DNA of 64,000 nt from NCBI GenBank assembly GCA_963744225.1, contig CAVUSV010000003.1:248001-312000 (forward strand), in the 5' to 3' direction. A program made the translations under genes and the position numbers. Shown here piece by piece: positions 7,774 through 15,750 of this stretch. Origin of the DNA: Bog-473 sp963744225 (GTDB lineage: Bacteria; Actinomycetota; Acidimicrobiia; Acidimicrobiales; RAAP-2). The notes under the pieces were generated by a model. The model was not told where the DNA came from. It was given only the letters and a program-made list of their open reading frames with translations, and did no database searches. Numbering within the stretch: position 1 is the stretch's first letter; each line of letters starts with the position of its first letter.

Positions 7774-8696
7774 TCGCTCCAGCGGAAGACCGCGCTGGCC
7801 CAGGTCATTCCGCCGCCGAACCCGGTGAGCAGCAGGTTGTCGCCGTCGTGGACTCGGCCGGAGCTGATGGCATCGTGAAGTGCGAGCGGAATGGAGGCCG
7901 ACGAGGTGTTCCCGTAGCGGTCGATGACAACCACCGTCCGTTCCTCGGGGAGGCCCAGACGCTGACTGGCGGCCTGGATGATCCGCACGTTGGCCTGGTG
8001 GGGGATCATCAGCGAAATGTCGTCTGGCCCGAGCCCGGCGTCGGCCATGGCTTGTTCGGCCGACTCGACCACGACCCGGACGGCACGGCGGAACACCTCC
8101 TTGCCGTCCATGAAAAGGGTGCCGCCGTGCTCGCACTTGAGGAGGTGCTTGAGCGATCCGTCAGCGTTCATGTTCCAGCTGACCAGGCTCCCCGGGCCGT
8201 CCACCGGCTCGACCACGACGGCGCCGGCGCCGTCGCCGACGATGATGGCAATCTTGCGGTCCCCCATGTCGGTGAACTTTGAGAGTGTTTCCGAGCCGAC
8301 GAGGAGGACCGGGCCCGAGCCGATCGCGATGAGGCCCGCCACGGTGATGAGGCCGTAGACGAAACCCGAGCAGGCGGCGTTGACGTCGAACGCTCCGCCC
8401 TGCATCCCGATGCCGTGCTGCACGGTCGGGGCCGTGCCCGGAATGATGCTGTCGGGGGTGGTCGTCGCCAGCACGAGGTGGTCGATCTCTTCGGCCGTAC
8501 GCCCGGCACAAGCCAGCGCGGCCTGTGCGGCCTCGATCGCCAGACCCGACGTGGTCCCGCCGATGTGTCGTTCGCGGATCCCGGTGCGCTCGACGATCCA
8601 TTCGTTGCTGGTATCGAGGCTGGCCGCCATGTCGTCGTTGGTCACGACCTTGTCCGGAACGGCGATACCCCAACCGGTGATCCGGATGCCTCTCAC
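7770..8696 (-). CDS. Beta-ketoacyl-ACP synthase III-like (FabH family)
   Basis: Decarboxylating condensing enzyme of the thiolase superfamily, 308 residues. The catalytic triad is intact: Cys109 in NAACSGF, His233 in IPHQAN and Asn263 in DRYGNTSSAS. The N-terminal TNDDMAASLDTSNEWI and RTGIRERH are typical of FabH. It overlaps the thiolase upstream and the nucleotidyltransferase downstream by four bases each. Because it sits between a thiolase and an oxidoreductase rather than in a fab cluster, it more likely starts a dedicated acyl or secondary-metabolite chain than housekeeping fatty acids; this is inference. Confidence 0.85.
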   Translation of the reverse strand: MRGIRITGWGIAVPDKVVTNDDMAASLDTSNEWIVERTGIRERHIGGTTSGLAIEAAQAALACAGRTAEEIDHLVLATTTPDSIIPGTAPTVQHGIGMQGGAFDVNAACSGFVYGLITVAGLIAIGSGPVLLVGSETLSKFTDMGDRKIAIIVGDGAGAVVVEPVDGPGSLVSWNMNADGSLKHLLKCEHGGTLFMDGKEVFRRAVRVVVESAEQAMADAGLGPDDISLMIPHQANVRIIQAASQRLGLPEERTVVVIDRYGNTSSASIPLALHDAISSGRVHDGDNLLLTGFGGGMTWASAVFRWSE

Positions 8697-9889
8697 GCAG
8701 CGGACCCCGCCCGAACGGCGTGTATGCCCACGAATCCGGCATCCCCGTAAATGATGCCACCCGTGTTCACCGCCACTCCGATACGGGCGCCGGCCACCTG
8801 CCGAGCGCCCGCCCGGCCGCGGAACTGCGTGGCCAGTTCGACCAGCTGAGCCAGTCCGGTGGCCCCCAATGGATGGCCGCGGCCGACGAGGCCGCCGCTG
8901 GAGTTGACGACGAGCCCAGGAGAGTCCACACCGGTCGCTCCGGCCTCGCTGGCGGGGCCGGCCTCACCGGGCGAGAAGAAGCCGAGCGACTCCAAGGCGT
9001 AGAGCTCCTCGGCTGCGGTGGCGTCGTGCAGCTCGACGAGGTCGGCGTCGCCCGGCCCGAACCCAAAGGCATCCCAGGCGGATTCAGCTGCCTGGGTCAG
9101 CCGGTCGTGGTAGTCGAGCATGCCATTCCCGGACCGGGCCACGGAACCGATGATACGAGGAGCTGAGGTTGGCGCTTGCACCAGGGGGCCCCCGAGGACG
9201 ATCGCGGCCGCGCCGTCGGTGAACGAGCTGCACATGAGGCGCGTGAGGATGCCGGCCACCTGGGGGGAGGCGAGGACCTCATCGATCGTGACGGAACGTT
9301 GGAACTGGGCCAACGGGTTGCGCGACGCGTGGTCGAACGCCTTGACGGCGGCCGCCGCGATCTGGCGCACTGTTGTGCCCGTCTCGGCCATGAGCCGGTG
9401 TGCCCAGGAGTTGTTGAGCCCCATCAGGATGCTGCCGGCCGGGTTGTCATCCTCGTGGCGCCGCTCGTGCAGGTCCTGGCGGTACTCCGCCGGCAGGCCG
9501 TCTTCGATCCCGGCGATCGTCTCGGCTCGGTTGCCCGTCCACATCTTCTCCACGCCCAGCGCGAGCACCGGGCGGTCTTGGACAGTGGCCGACATCGTCG
9601 CCAGGTGCAGCGCAGAGCTTCCCCCTGCGCACGAGTTATCCACATTGATGATTGCTGCCTCGTTGAGGCCGGCCTTGCGCAGCCACGTCTGCCCGCGCAC
9701 ACAGCCCTGTTCGCTCAGCCTTCCTGCCATGGCGTTGCCGACGAGGACCAGGCCCAGTTCGTGGGCGGAAATACCGGCGTCGTCGAGGGCCTCGTGCGCG
9801 ACCTCGTAGGCCATGATCTCGGGCTCCTGGTCGCGCCGGCTCATGTCGGTCATGCCGGTGCCGAGGATGGCGACGTCGGTGCTGCTCAT
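8693..9889 (-). CDS. Thiolase-family protein (SCPx / lipid-transfer thiolase type)
   Basis: 398 residues, related to the acetyl-CoA acetyltransferase/sterol-carrier-protein-X thiolases common in actinobacteria. Seen: an active-site Cys87 in DNSCAGGSSALH, the HDATAAEE region and the C-terminal GRGHPLGATG His motif. ELHDATAAEE and LVVNSSGGLVGRGHP are hallmarks of the lipid-transfer thiolase branch, often acting in steroid or branched side-chain beta-oxidation. The ATG at 9889 overlaps the stop of the LLM gene, and its own stop overlaps the FabH-like start. It could split or form C-C bonds at a beta-keto acyl-CoA; the direction is not decidable. Confidence 0.85.
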   Translation of the reverse strand: MSSTDVAILGTGMTDMSRRDQEPEIMAYEVAHEALDDAGISAHELGLVLVGNAMAGRLSEQGCVRGQTWLRKAGLNEAAIINVDNSCAGGSSALHLATMSATVQDRPVLALGVEKMWTGNRAETIAGIEDGLPAEYRQDLHERRHEDDNPAGSILMGLNNSWAHRLMAETGTTVRQIAAAAVKAFDHASRNPLAQFQRSVTIDEVLASPQVAGILTRLMCSSFTDGAAAIVLGGPLVQAPTSAPRIIGSVARSGNGMLDYHDRLTQAAESAWDAFGFGPGDADLVELHDATAAEELYALESLGFFSPGEAGPASEAGATGVDSPGLVVNSSGGLVGRGHPLGATGLAQLVELATQFRGRAGARQVAGARIGVAVNTGGIIYGDAGFVGIHAVRAGSAA

Positions 9890-10875
9890 GCCGGGGCCCC
9901 CGTCAGCACCCGGTGCTCGTGGCCGGCGAAGGCGGCGCGCAGCAGGCCGAAGTGCTCCACCGCGGGCGACCCGGCAACCATCACCACGATGTGGCGCGCT
10001 CCCGCGTCTGCGTAACGCTGCAGCGCGGCGGCACAGTTCGCGGGCGACCCGGCCACGAGATGGCGTTGAAACGCCTTCGGCGGCAGCCGGTACATGTGCG
10101 ACAGCCACGCCGCACCCCGGGCGGCCGCTTCGTCGTCGGCGCCGACTCGGGCGAAGACGACAATGGCAGCCTCGACCGCCTCGGCAGGGCGGCCCGCGTC
10201 GGCCGTCTCCTGGCGGAGCGACTCCAGTGCTGCCGCGTACTGCTCCGGCGCCAGAAAGAGGGGGACCCAGCCGTCACCCACGGCGGCCGCCCGACGCCGG
10301 GCCGCGGCGCTCGAGCCGCCGAACCACAGCGGCACGGCGGGCGAGGGAGGCTTCTGGACGTAGTCGGAGTCGGAGTCGGGCCGGTCCGATCCGTCCCAGG
10401 CGGCACGTAGCCGGACAACGCCCTCGTCGAGGAGTCGACCCCGGCGGTGGAAGTCCACCCCTGCCCGCTCATACTCACCCTCGTGGATCCCGACGCCCAG
10501 GCCTAGGACGAAGCGGCCCCCAGAGAGGAGCTGGAGCGCCGTGGCTTGTTTCGCCACTGCCGCCGCCCGGCGGAGGGGTAGCTGCAACACGCACGTCCCC
10601 AGCGTGGGCCGGCTCGTGGCAACGGCGGCGACGGCAAGCGTCGTCAGAGCCTCGTTCATGGGGTGGGGCCAGAACAGGTGATCTACGGCCCACAGCGAGT
10701 CGGCGCCGGTTGCCTCGGCCTGGCGGCACAACTCCGCCAGCTCCGGCGCGCCGCCGGTGCCACCATGGGTACTACTCAAGGTAGCACCGCCGCTGGGGTG
10801 GAGTTCTCCCTGCGTGGTGGCCGGGAGGATGAGCCCGAGGCACGGAGAAGCTCCACCACTTCCTACCGGGGTCAC
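9886..10875 (-). CDS. LLM-class oxidoreductase (luciferase-like, FMN or F420)
   Basis: Luciferase-like monooxygenase family TIM-barrel of 329 residues. Recognisable: ATGADSLWAVDH, LGTCVLQLPLR, LLSGGRFVLGLGVGI, PLWFGGSS and VGDGWVPLF. Many actinobacterial members use coenzyme F420 instead of FMN; the sequence alone does not decide. First gene of the operon, with a GTG start directly next to a palindromic operator-like sequence and no Shine-Dalgarno sequence, so the mRNA may be leaderless. It overlaps the thiolase start by four bases. Confidence 0.82.
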   Translation of the reverse strand: MTPVGSGGASPCLGLILPATTQGELHPSGGATLSSTHGGTGGAPELAELCRQAEATGADSLWAVDHLFWPHPMNEALTTLAVAAVATSRPTLGTCVLQLPLRRAAAVAKQATALQLLSGGRFVLGLGVGIHEGEYERAGVDFHRRGRLLDEGVVRLRAAWDGSDRPDSDSDYVQKPPSPAVPLWFGGSSAAARRRAAAVGDGWVPLFLAPEQYAAALESLRQETADAGRPAEAVEAAIVVFARVGADDEAAARGAAWLSHMYRLPPKAFQRHLVAGSPANCAAALQRYADAGARHIVVMVAGSPAVEHFGLLRAAFAGHEHRVLTGAPA

Positions 10876-10894
10876 ACCGACATATTACGTCGGT
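10876..10894. promoter_or_regulatory. Palindromic operator-like site
   Basis: The near-perfect inverted repeat ACCGAC-ATATTAC-GTCGGT touches the start codon of the LLM gene. Sixteen of eighteen arm positions match. Length, symmetry and place fit a TetR-type repressor site controlling the four-gene operon, but no TetR gene is in the window. Confidence 0.45.
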
Positions 10895-10927
10895 CGGGGC
10901 GGCCTGCCCACTCGACTGTGCGGCGTC

Positions 10928-11395
10928 CTAATCGGACAGTCGAGGTGTCTCCACCGCCCCCGTGGCACCTCCGGGCGTGCCGAGGACGGCGAGGGTGCAG
11001 CGGGCCTCGCAGATGGCCCGTCCCGCGTCGTCGGTCAGGGCGATGCGCCAGACCTGGATGGTCCGTCCCACCCGCACGGGCGTCGCCTCGGCGGTGAGGT
11101 GGCCGTCGCTCACCGAGCGGAGGTGACTCGCATTGAGCTCGATCCCGACCACGTTGCGCCCCGGGCCCGCTGCCATCGCGGCGCCGAAGCTGGCGGCTGA
11201 CTCGGCCAGGAGAGCCGAGACGCCTCCGTGAAGGATCCCGTAGGGCTGGTGCACCCGCCAGTCAACCGGGATGCGCAGGACGACCCGGTCGGGGCCCGTC
11301 TCGAGGAATTCGACGTCGAGCAGATCATGGATGCTCGGGTGTGCGTCGGGGAACGCGGCCGAGCCGCGGTCGGGCATGGGAGGAGGCGTGGTCAC
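10928..11395 (-). CDS. Hotdog-fold thioesterase (PaaI/YdiI type)
   Basis: Hydrolyses acyl-CoA thioesters; 155 residues, normal for the family. The active-site helix HGGVSALLAESAAS follows YGILHGG, and the strands VVGIELNASHLRSV and TIQVWRIALTDDAGRAICEARCTLAVL match the hotdog domain. The GTG start (MTTPPPMPDRG) gives a usual short N-terminus. It is on the same strand as, but upstream of and separated from, the LLM operon by the operator region. It may rescue CoA from products of the neighbouring acyl enzymes. Confidence 0.85.
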   Translation of the reverse strand: MTTPPPMPDRGSAAFPDAHPSIHDLLDVEFLETGPDRVVLRIPVDWRVHQPYGILHGGVSALLAESAASFGAAMAAGPGRNVVGIELNASHLRSVSDGHLTAEATPVRVGRTIQVWRIALTDDAGRAICEARCTLAVLGTPGGATGAVETPRLSD

Positions 11396-11431
11396 CGCCG
11401 CATGTTAAAGGCGTGCCGATAACGTGAGTGC

Positions 11432-12463
11432 GTGCCTGACGTGGTCGACTTGCGCAGCGACACCGTCACCCAGCCGACGCCGGCCATGCGGCGCGCCATG
11501 GCTGCAGCAGACGTGGGCGACGACGACTACGGCGAGGACCCGACGGTGCGTCTGCTGGAGGAGACATTCGCGGCACGGGTGGGCAAGCCGGCCGCCCTGT
11601 TCGTGCCCTCGGGCGTCATGGCAAACCAGATTGCCGTCCGCGTCCACTCCACTCCGGGTACCGCGGTCGTGGCGGGCCGGCGCCAACATGTCGTCGCCTA
11701 CGAGTACGGCGCCGCCGCCATGAACGCTGGGATTCAGTTCGTCGAGCTTGACGACGACGATGGCATGCTGCGCGCCGCCGACGTCCGCTGGGCGCGGCAG
11801 GCCTCGGAGCACCACCAGCCGTCGGTCTCACTGGTCTGCATCGAGAACACCCACATGGCCGCGTCCGGGTCGCCGTGGACGATGGCCGGACTGCGCGCGC
11901 TGGTCGAGGCGGCGGGCCCGGTCCCCATCCACATGGACGGGGCACGACTGTTCAATGCAGAGGTAGCCACTGAGGTACCCGCAGCGCAATGGGCTGCGGA
12001 TGCGACAACCGTCACCTGTTGCCTGTCCAAAGGGCTCTGTGCCCCGGTGGGCTCGGTGCTGGCGGGAGCGGAGGAGGTGATCGCAGAGGGCCGTCTTGCG
12101 CGCAAGCGGCTTGGCGGGGGCATGCGGCAAGCCGGTGTCCTGGCGGCGCCCGGCCTGGTGGCCCTGACCGAGATGGTGGAACGCTTGCCCGAGGACCACG
12201 CGCGTGCGGGCCGCCTGGCCGACGCGGTGTTACAACGCTGGCCCCACTGCGGTCTCGACCGGGCCGCAGTGCGCACCAACATCGTGACGTTCGCGCACAG
12301 CGATCCCGAGAAGCTCTTGGCCCACCTGGAGGCGCACGGAGTGTTGGCCCACGCCATCGCGCCCGGCATCGTCCGCTTCGTCACCCACCGTGATGTCGAC
12401 GACGACGGGCTCGCGCGCGCTGTTGCCGCACTGGCCGTGGCGCCAGGGGAGGACGCAGGGTGA
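11432..12463 (+). CDS. Low-specificity L-threonine aldolase family PLP enzyme
   Basis: Cleaves threonine or other beta-hydroxy amino acids to glycine and an aldehyde. 343 residues. Typical markers: VDLRSDTVTQPTPAMRRAM at the start, GDDDYGEDPTV, FVPSGVMANQ, IHMDGARLFNA (PLP-ring Asp) and the PLP lysine in CCLSKGLCAPVGS, followed by RKRLGGGMRQAG. The GTG start is divergent from the thioesterase. Its last bases overlap the next gene by four, so the two are co-translated. The pairing with an LLM oxidoreductase has no obvious pathway meaning. Confidence 0.88.
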   Translation: MPDVVDLRSDTVTQPTPAMRRAMAAADVGDDDYGEDPTVRLLEETFAARVGKPAALFVPSGVMANQIAVRVHSTPGTAVVAGRRQHVVAYEYGAAAMNAGIQFVELDDDDGMLRAADVRWARQASEHHQPSVSLVCIENTHMAASGSPWTMAGLRALVEAAGPVPIHMDGARLFNAEVATEVPAAQWAADATTVTCCLSKGLCAPVGSVLAGAEEVIAEGRLARKRLGGGMRQAGVLAAPGLVALTEMVERLPEDHARAGRLADAVLQRWPHCGLDRAAVRTNIVTFAHSDPEKLLAHLEAHGVLAHAIAPGIVRFVTHRDVDDDGLARAVAALAVAPGEDAG

Positions 12464-13354
12464 AGGTCCGGATCGGGATCAGCGCGGGAGGGGAGAGCCT
12501 CGGTCCCGACGCCATGGCTGCGTTGGCGCGAGGGATCACCGATGCCGGCTTCGATTCGCTGTGGCTTCCCGAGGTGCTGTCGCGCCCGGGGCCCGACCCC
12601 CTCGTCGGTCTGGCGTGGGTCTCAGGTGCGTGTCCGGGGCTCAAGATCGGGACGACGATGCTGCTGCCCGGCCGCAATCTCGTCTGGTTGGCCAAGGCGG
12701 TCGGCACGCTGGACACGCTTTCCGGCGGCCGGTTCCTCCTCACCTTCGTCCCCGGGCTCGGCATCGGCGCCGAACGCAGCGCTATCGGCATTCCCAGCGC
12801 AGAGCGGGGCATGCTCATGGACGACGCGCTCCCGGTGCTGCGCCGGCTCTGGGCCGGCGAGGTGGTCAGCCACGAGGGTCCGGCCGGTTCCTTCGCCGAC
12901 GTCGCGGTCTCCCCGCGGCCCGCGCAGGAACCCTTCGACGTCTGGCTGGGGGGCAACGTCCCGGCGGCCCTCGAGCGTTGTGGGCGCCTGGCCGACGGGT
13001 GGATCCCGGCGTTCTGCACGCCGGACGACGCCGCGGCGGGCAAGGAGGTGATCGACCGGGTGGCCGCCGAGCACGACCGGGCCATCAGCACGGAGCATTT
13101 CGGCGTCAGCCTGGCCTACACCTCGGAGGGTACCGACCTGGCTGCGTTGGCGTCCTCGCCTTTGGCACGCCGGGCCAGGGGGCGGCCACTCGAGCAGATC
13201 ATCCCGGTCGGGCTCGAGGGCCTGCGCCGCGTTGCTCGAGCGATTCATCGGCGTCGGCTTCTCCAAGTTCATTGTGCGCCCGATGGCGCCGCCGGGGGAG
13301 TGGACGTCCGAGCTGGCCCGGCTGGCCGGCGCCGTTGGCGATCTGCAGACGTGA
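12460..13354 (+). CDS. LLM-class F420-type oxidoreductase (reading frame shifted near 3' end)
   Basis: Luciferase-like oxidoreductase of about 297 residues. The first 255 residues are typical (ITDAGFDSLWLPEVL, LSGGRFLLTFVPGLG, FDVWLGGN, RCGRLADGWIPAF). After IIPVGLEGLRR the frame drifts into Arg-rich nonsense, while another frame continues with LLERFIGVGFSKFIVRP and ends GAVGDLQT at 13354, the normal family C-terminus. Seven bases (CGCCGCG, about 13224-13230) stand where six would keep the frame, so one extra base is present. Without repair the frame ends at 13368. It starts inside the stop of the threonine aldolase gene. Confidence 0.75.
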
Positions 13355-13408
13355 CGGCGACCCGCTGACCCGGCCGGCGCGGCGCCGGCTACCCCTACGC
13401 TCGTTCGC

Positions 13409-14230
13409 ATGCCTGAACGACCGCTGACCCTCATGGCCGTGCACGCCCATCCCGACGACGAGGCCATCGGCACCGGCGGGATCCTCGCCCGTTACGCCGA
13501 CGAGGGTGTGCGCACCGTGCTGGTCACCTGTACCAACGGAGAGCTCGGTGACGCGCCGGGGGGCCTCAAGCCCGGTGACCCCGGGCACGACGAGAGCGTC
13601 GTCGTGCCCCTGCGCCGGCGCGAGCTCGAGGCCAGTTGCGAGGTGCTCGGCGTCTCCCACCTCGAACTTCTGGGTTATCACGACTCGGGCATGCAGGGCT
13701 GGCCGCAGAACGACGCCCCGGACTCCTTCTGGCGTACACCCGTGAAGGAACCGGCGGCACGTCTGGCCGACCTCATGCGCCGCTATGAGCCGCAGGTCGT
13801 CGTCACCTACGACGAGAACGGTTTCTACGGACACCCCGACCACATTCAGGCCAACCGCGTCACCCGCGCCGCGCTGGACGAATGCGGGATCCCGGGCAAG
13901 CTGTACTACACCGCCGTGGCGCGCTCGATGCTGCGTGGTTTCCGCGACGTGCTGGCGGAGGCGGGCATTGAGGGTCCGGCCGAGGTCGACGAGAACCCCG
14001 ACTTCGGGACGCCCGACGAGCTCATCACGACGACGGTCGACTGCAGCGCCGTCGCTGGGCGCAAGTACGCGTCGCTGGCCGCGCACGCCAGCCAGAGCGA
14101 CAACATCTTCTTCCTGCAGATGGGCGAGGAGCTGTTCTCGACGATCATGAGCTCGGAGAGCTTCGTACGCGTGGTCGACTCGACCAACGCGCCGGTCCCC
14201 GAGGACGACCTCTTCGCCGGGCTGCGCTGA
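13409..14230 (+). CDS. PIG-L family zinc deacetylase (MshB / mycothiol-conjugate amidase-like)
   Basis: Zinc amidohydrolase of 273 residues. It has the metal motif AVHAHPDDEA near the N-terminus and the second motif YGHPDHIQAN. The length and the extended middle (GGLKPGDPGHDE, SGMQGWPQNDAPDSFW) match the Mca group, which cleaves mycothiol S-conjugates in detoxification, better than the shorter GlcNAc-Ins deacetylase MshB. That points to a mycothiol-using actinomycete. It stands alone: the start is 54 bases after the LLM gene, and a sigma factor follows 110 bases later. Confidence 0.85.
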   Translation: MPERPLTLMAVHAHPDDEAIGTGGILARYADEGVRTVLVTCTNGELGDAPGGLKPGDPGHDESVVVPLRRRELEASCEVLGVSHLELLGYHDSGMQGWPQNDAPDSFWRTPVKEPAARLADLMRRYEPQVVVTYDENGFYGHPDHIQANRVTRAALDECGIPGKLYYTAVARSMLRGFRDVLAEAGIEGPAEVDENPDFGTPDELITTTVDCSAVAGRKYASLAAHASQSDNIFFLQMGEELFSTIMSSESFVRVVDSTNAPVPEDDLFAGLR

Positions 14231-14303
14231 GCGCCGAGCCCGAACCGAGACCCACGCCCCACCGGGAGAATGGGACGGGGGCCCGGATTGGCCCCGACCT
14301 GGG

Positions 14304-14331
14304 GGAATCTAGGGGAGGGGCCCGCCCGTAT
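14304..14331 (+). promoter_or_regulatory. Candidate ECF-type promoter
   Basis: GGAATC (14304-14309) and CGTAT (14327-14331) are 17 bases apart, like GGAAC/CGT-type ECF promoters. The start codon of the sigma gene follows nine bases after the second box, so a leaderless or near-leaderless self-regulated transcript is possible. Weak evidence. Confidence 0.3.
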
Positions 14332-14339
14332 ACCTGGGG

Positions 14340-14936
14340 ATGAGAGAATCACGTGTGGCCGAGGGCGAATTGTCCGACGAAGGCCTGCTCGCTGGCATGG
14401 CCCTGGGCGAGCAGGCCGCCGCCGTCACCTTCGTACGCCGTTATCAGCGCCGGATCTTCGGCCTCGCCTACTCCATGACGAGCGACGCCGGCGTCGCTGA
14501 GGACGTCGCCCAGGAGGCGTTTATTCGAGTCTGGCGCCATGCGCCCGTATTCGATCCGCGGCGGGGCTCGGTGGCGTCGTGGGTGCTGACGATCACCCGC
14601 AACCTGGCCATCGACGCCTTGCGCCTCCGACGGGCCGTTGCGACTGACCCGAACGACTTCGTCCTTTCTGCCCTCCGGAGCAATGAGCACAACCCGGAAG
14701 ACACGGCGCACCGGGCCGATGCCCGCCATTCCGTGCGGGCCGCGCTCGAGATGCTCTCTGATGAGCAGCGCCGGGCGGTGGTGTTGGCCGCCGTCTACGG
14801 CAGGACGGCGCTGGAGATCAGCGAAGCCGAGGGCATCCCCCTCGGTACTGCCAAGACGCGCATCAGGACGGCCCTCATTCGTCTGCGTGCCGCGGTCGAA
14901 CATGCAGAGGGGGTGAACGACGAGCGTGAGCGATGA
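14340..14936 (+). CDS. ECF-family RNA polymerase sigma factor
   Basis: 198 residues with regions 2 and 4 only, as in group IV sigma factors. Region 2 reads FVRRYQRRIFGLAYSMTSDAGVAEDVAQEAFIRVWR with WVLTITRNLAIDALRLRR; region 4 has LSDEQRRAVVLAAVYGRTALEISEAEG and GTAKTRIRTALIRLR as the DNA-binding helix-turn-helix. It overlaps the downstream zinc-finger protein by eleven bases, the standard arrangement with its anti-sigma. The resemblance is to SigK/SigL-type factors. The trigger is unknown. An ECF-like promoter lies just upstream, suggesting self-activation. Confidence 0.9.
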   Translation: MRESRVAEGELSDEGLLAGMALGEQAAAVTFVRRYQRRIFGLAYSMTSDAGVAEDVAQEAFIRVWRHAPVFDPRRGSVASWVLTITRNLAIDALRLRRAVATDPNDFVLSALRSNEHNPEDTAHRADARHSVRAALEMLSDEQRRAVVLAAVYGRTALEISEAEGIPLGTAKTRIRTALIRLRAAVEHAEGVNDERER

Positions 14937-15612
14937 CATGACAGAGCGAGAATGTGCCCAGTACCGCGACGACCTGGCCGAACTCGCGCTCGGTGTACTC
15001 ACTGGGCGCGAGCGGGCTCGGACACTGTCGCACGTGGATTTCTGCCCGCGCTGCGCCGAAGAGCTGGAACAGCTTTCCCGGGTCGCCGACACGGTGGTGC
15101 AGGTGGCACCCGAGCTCGAGCCTCCGGTGGGATTCGAGGTTGGCCTGTTCGAGCGGATGGGCATGGCCGACGTGCGGTCTCACCCTCACCGCGGCTTCCG
15201 CGCCGTGTACTTCGTGCCCGTCGGGATCGCCGCCGCCGTCATCGCCCTCGCGCTCGGCCTCGGCTTGACCCTCACGTCCTCGCCGACGTCGACGCGGACG
15301 GCCACGGGCCAGCACAACATCGCCGTGGCCTCGGCCGACCTCATGGAGAACGGCGTGAGCGTCGGCCACGTCGACGTCTTCGGCGGCGCCAAGCCCTGGA
15401 TGTCGATGACACTGGCCGACTCGCCGGCCCGGGGGGCGGTGATGTGCGCCATGATCACCCAGGACGGCCGCACCCATTGGGTCGGATCCTTCGTCGCCCG
15501 GAAAGGCTACGGAGCCTGGGCCGCCCCGGTGCACGTCCAGCCGTCCACGATCCGCACGGCCGAGGTGGTGTCGCCCAGCGGGACGGTGATCGCCACCGCC
15601 ACGCTGGGCTGA
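14926..15612 (+). CDS. Zinc-finger anti-sigma factor, membrane-anchored
   Basis: 228 residues. The N-terminal cytoplasmic domain carries the ZAS signature HVDFCPRC (His-x3-Cys-x2-Cys), which binds and silences the cognate ECF sigma. One membrane span (about 88-108, VPVGIAAAVIALALGLGLTL) leads to an outer RskA-like C-terminal domain (VDVFGGAKPWMSMTLADS, VVSPSGTVIATATLG). This is the RskA/RsiW plan, in which proteolysis of the anchor frees the sigma factor. The GTG start lies inside the sigma gene, so the pair is coupled. Confidence 0.87.
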   Translation: MSDDMTERECAQYRDDLAELALGVLTGRERARTLSHVDFCPRCAEELEQLSRVADTVVQVAPELEPPVGFEVGLFERMGMADVRSHPHRGFRAVYFVPVGIAAAVIALALGLGLTLTSSPTSTRTATGQHNIAVASADLMENGVSVGHVDVFGGAKPWMSMTLADSPARGAVMCAMITQDGRTHWVGSFVARKGYGAWAAPVHVQPSTIRTAEVVSPSGTVIATATLG

Positions 15613-15669
15613 CGCCCTACTCGAGGCCTGCTTGCCGCGGTCCCCGTGCGGCGTTTCCCCGTGCGGGAG

Positions 15670-15750
15670 GTCGGCCGGGCCTCTCCCCAGACTATAAACC
15701 GTCCTGTTGATAGTCTGGGCAAAAGGCGGGCGCCGGCCCGCGCCGCTTAG
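15670..15750. repeat. Composite hairpin element, copy 2
   Basis: Arms CCCAGACTAT (15686-15695) and ATAGTCTGGG (15710-15719) pair over ten bases around a 14-base interior ending GTTG, then AAAAGG, then the hairpin GCGGGC-GCCG-GCCCGC. It shares its layout with 5020-5110. It lies between the convergent ends of the anti-sigma and ahcY genes. Confidence 0.55.
15721..15741 (-). terminator. Intrinsic terminator of ahcY
   Basis: On the minus strand, six bases after the ahcY stop, the 6-bp hairpin GCGGGC-CGGC-GCCCGC is followed by C and TTTT. It is short in U but correctly placed, and it is part of the repeated composite element. Confidence 0.5.
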
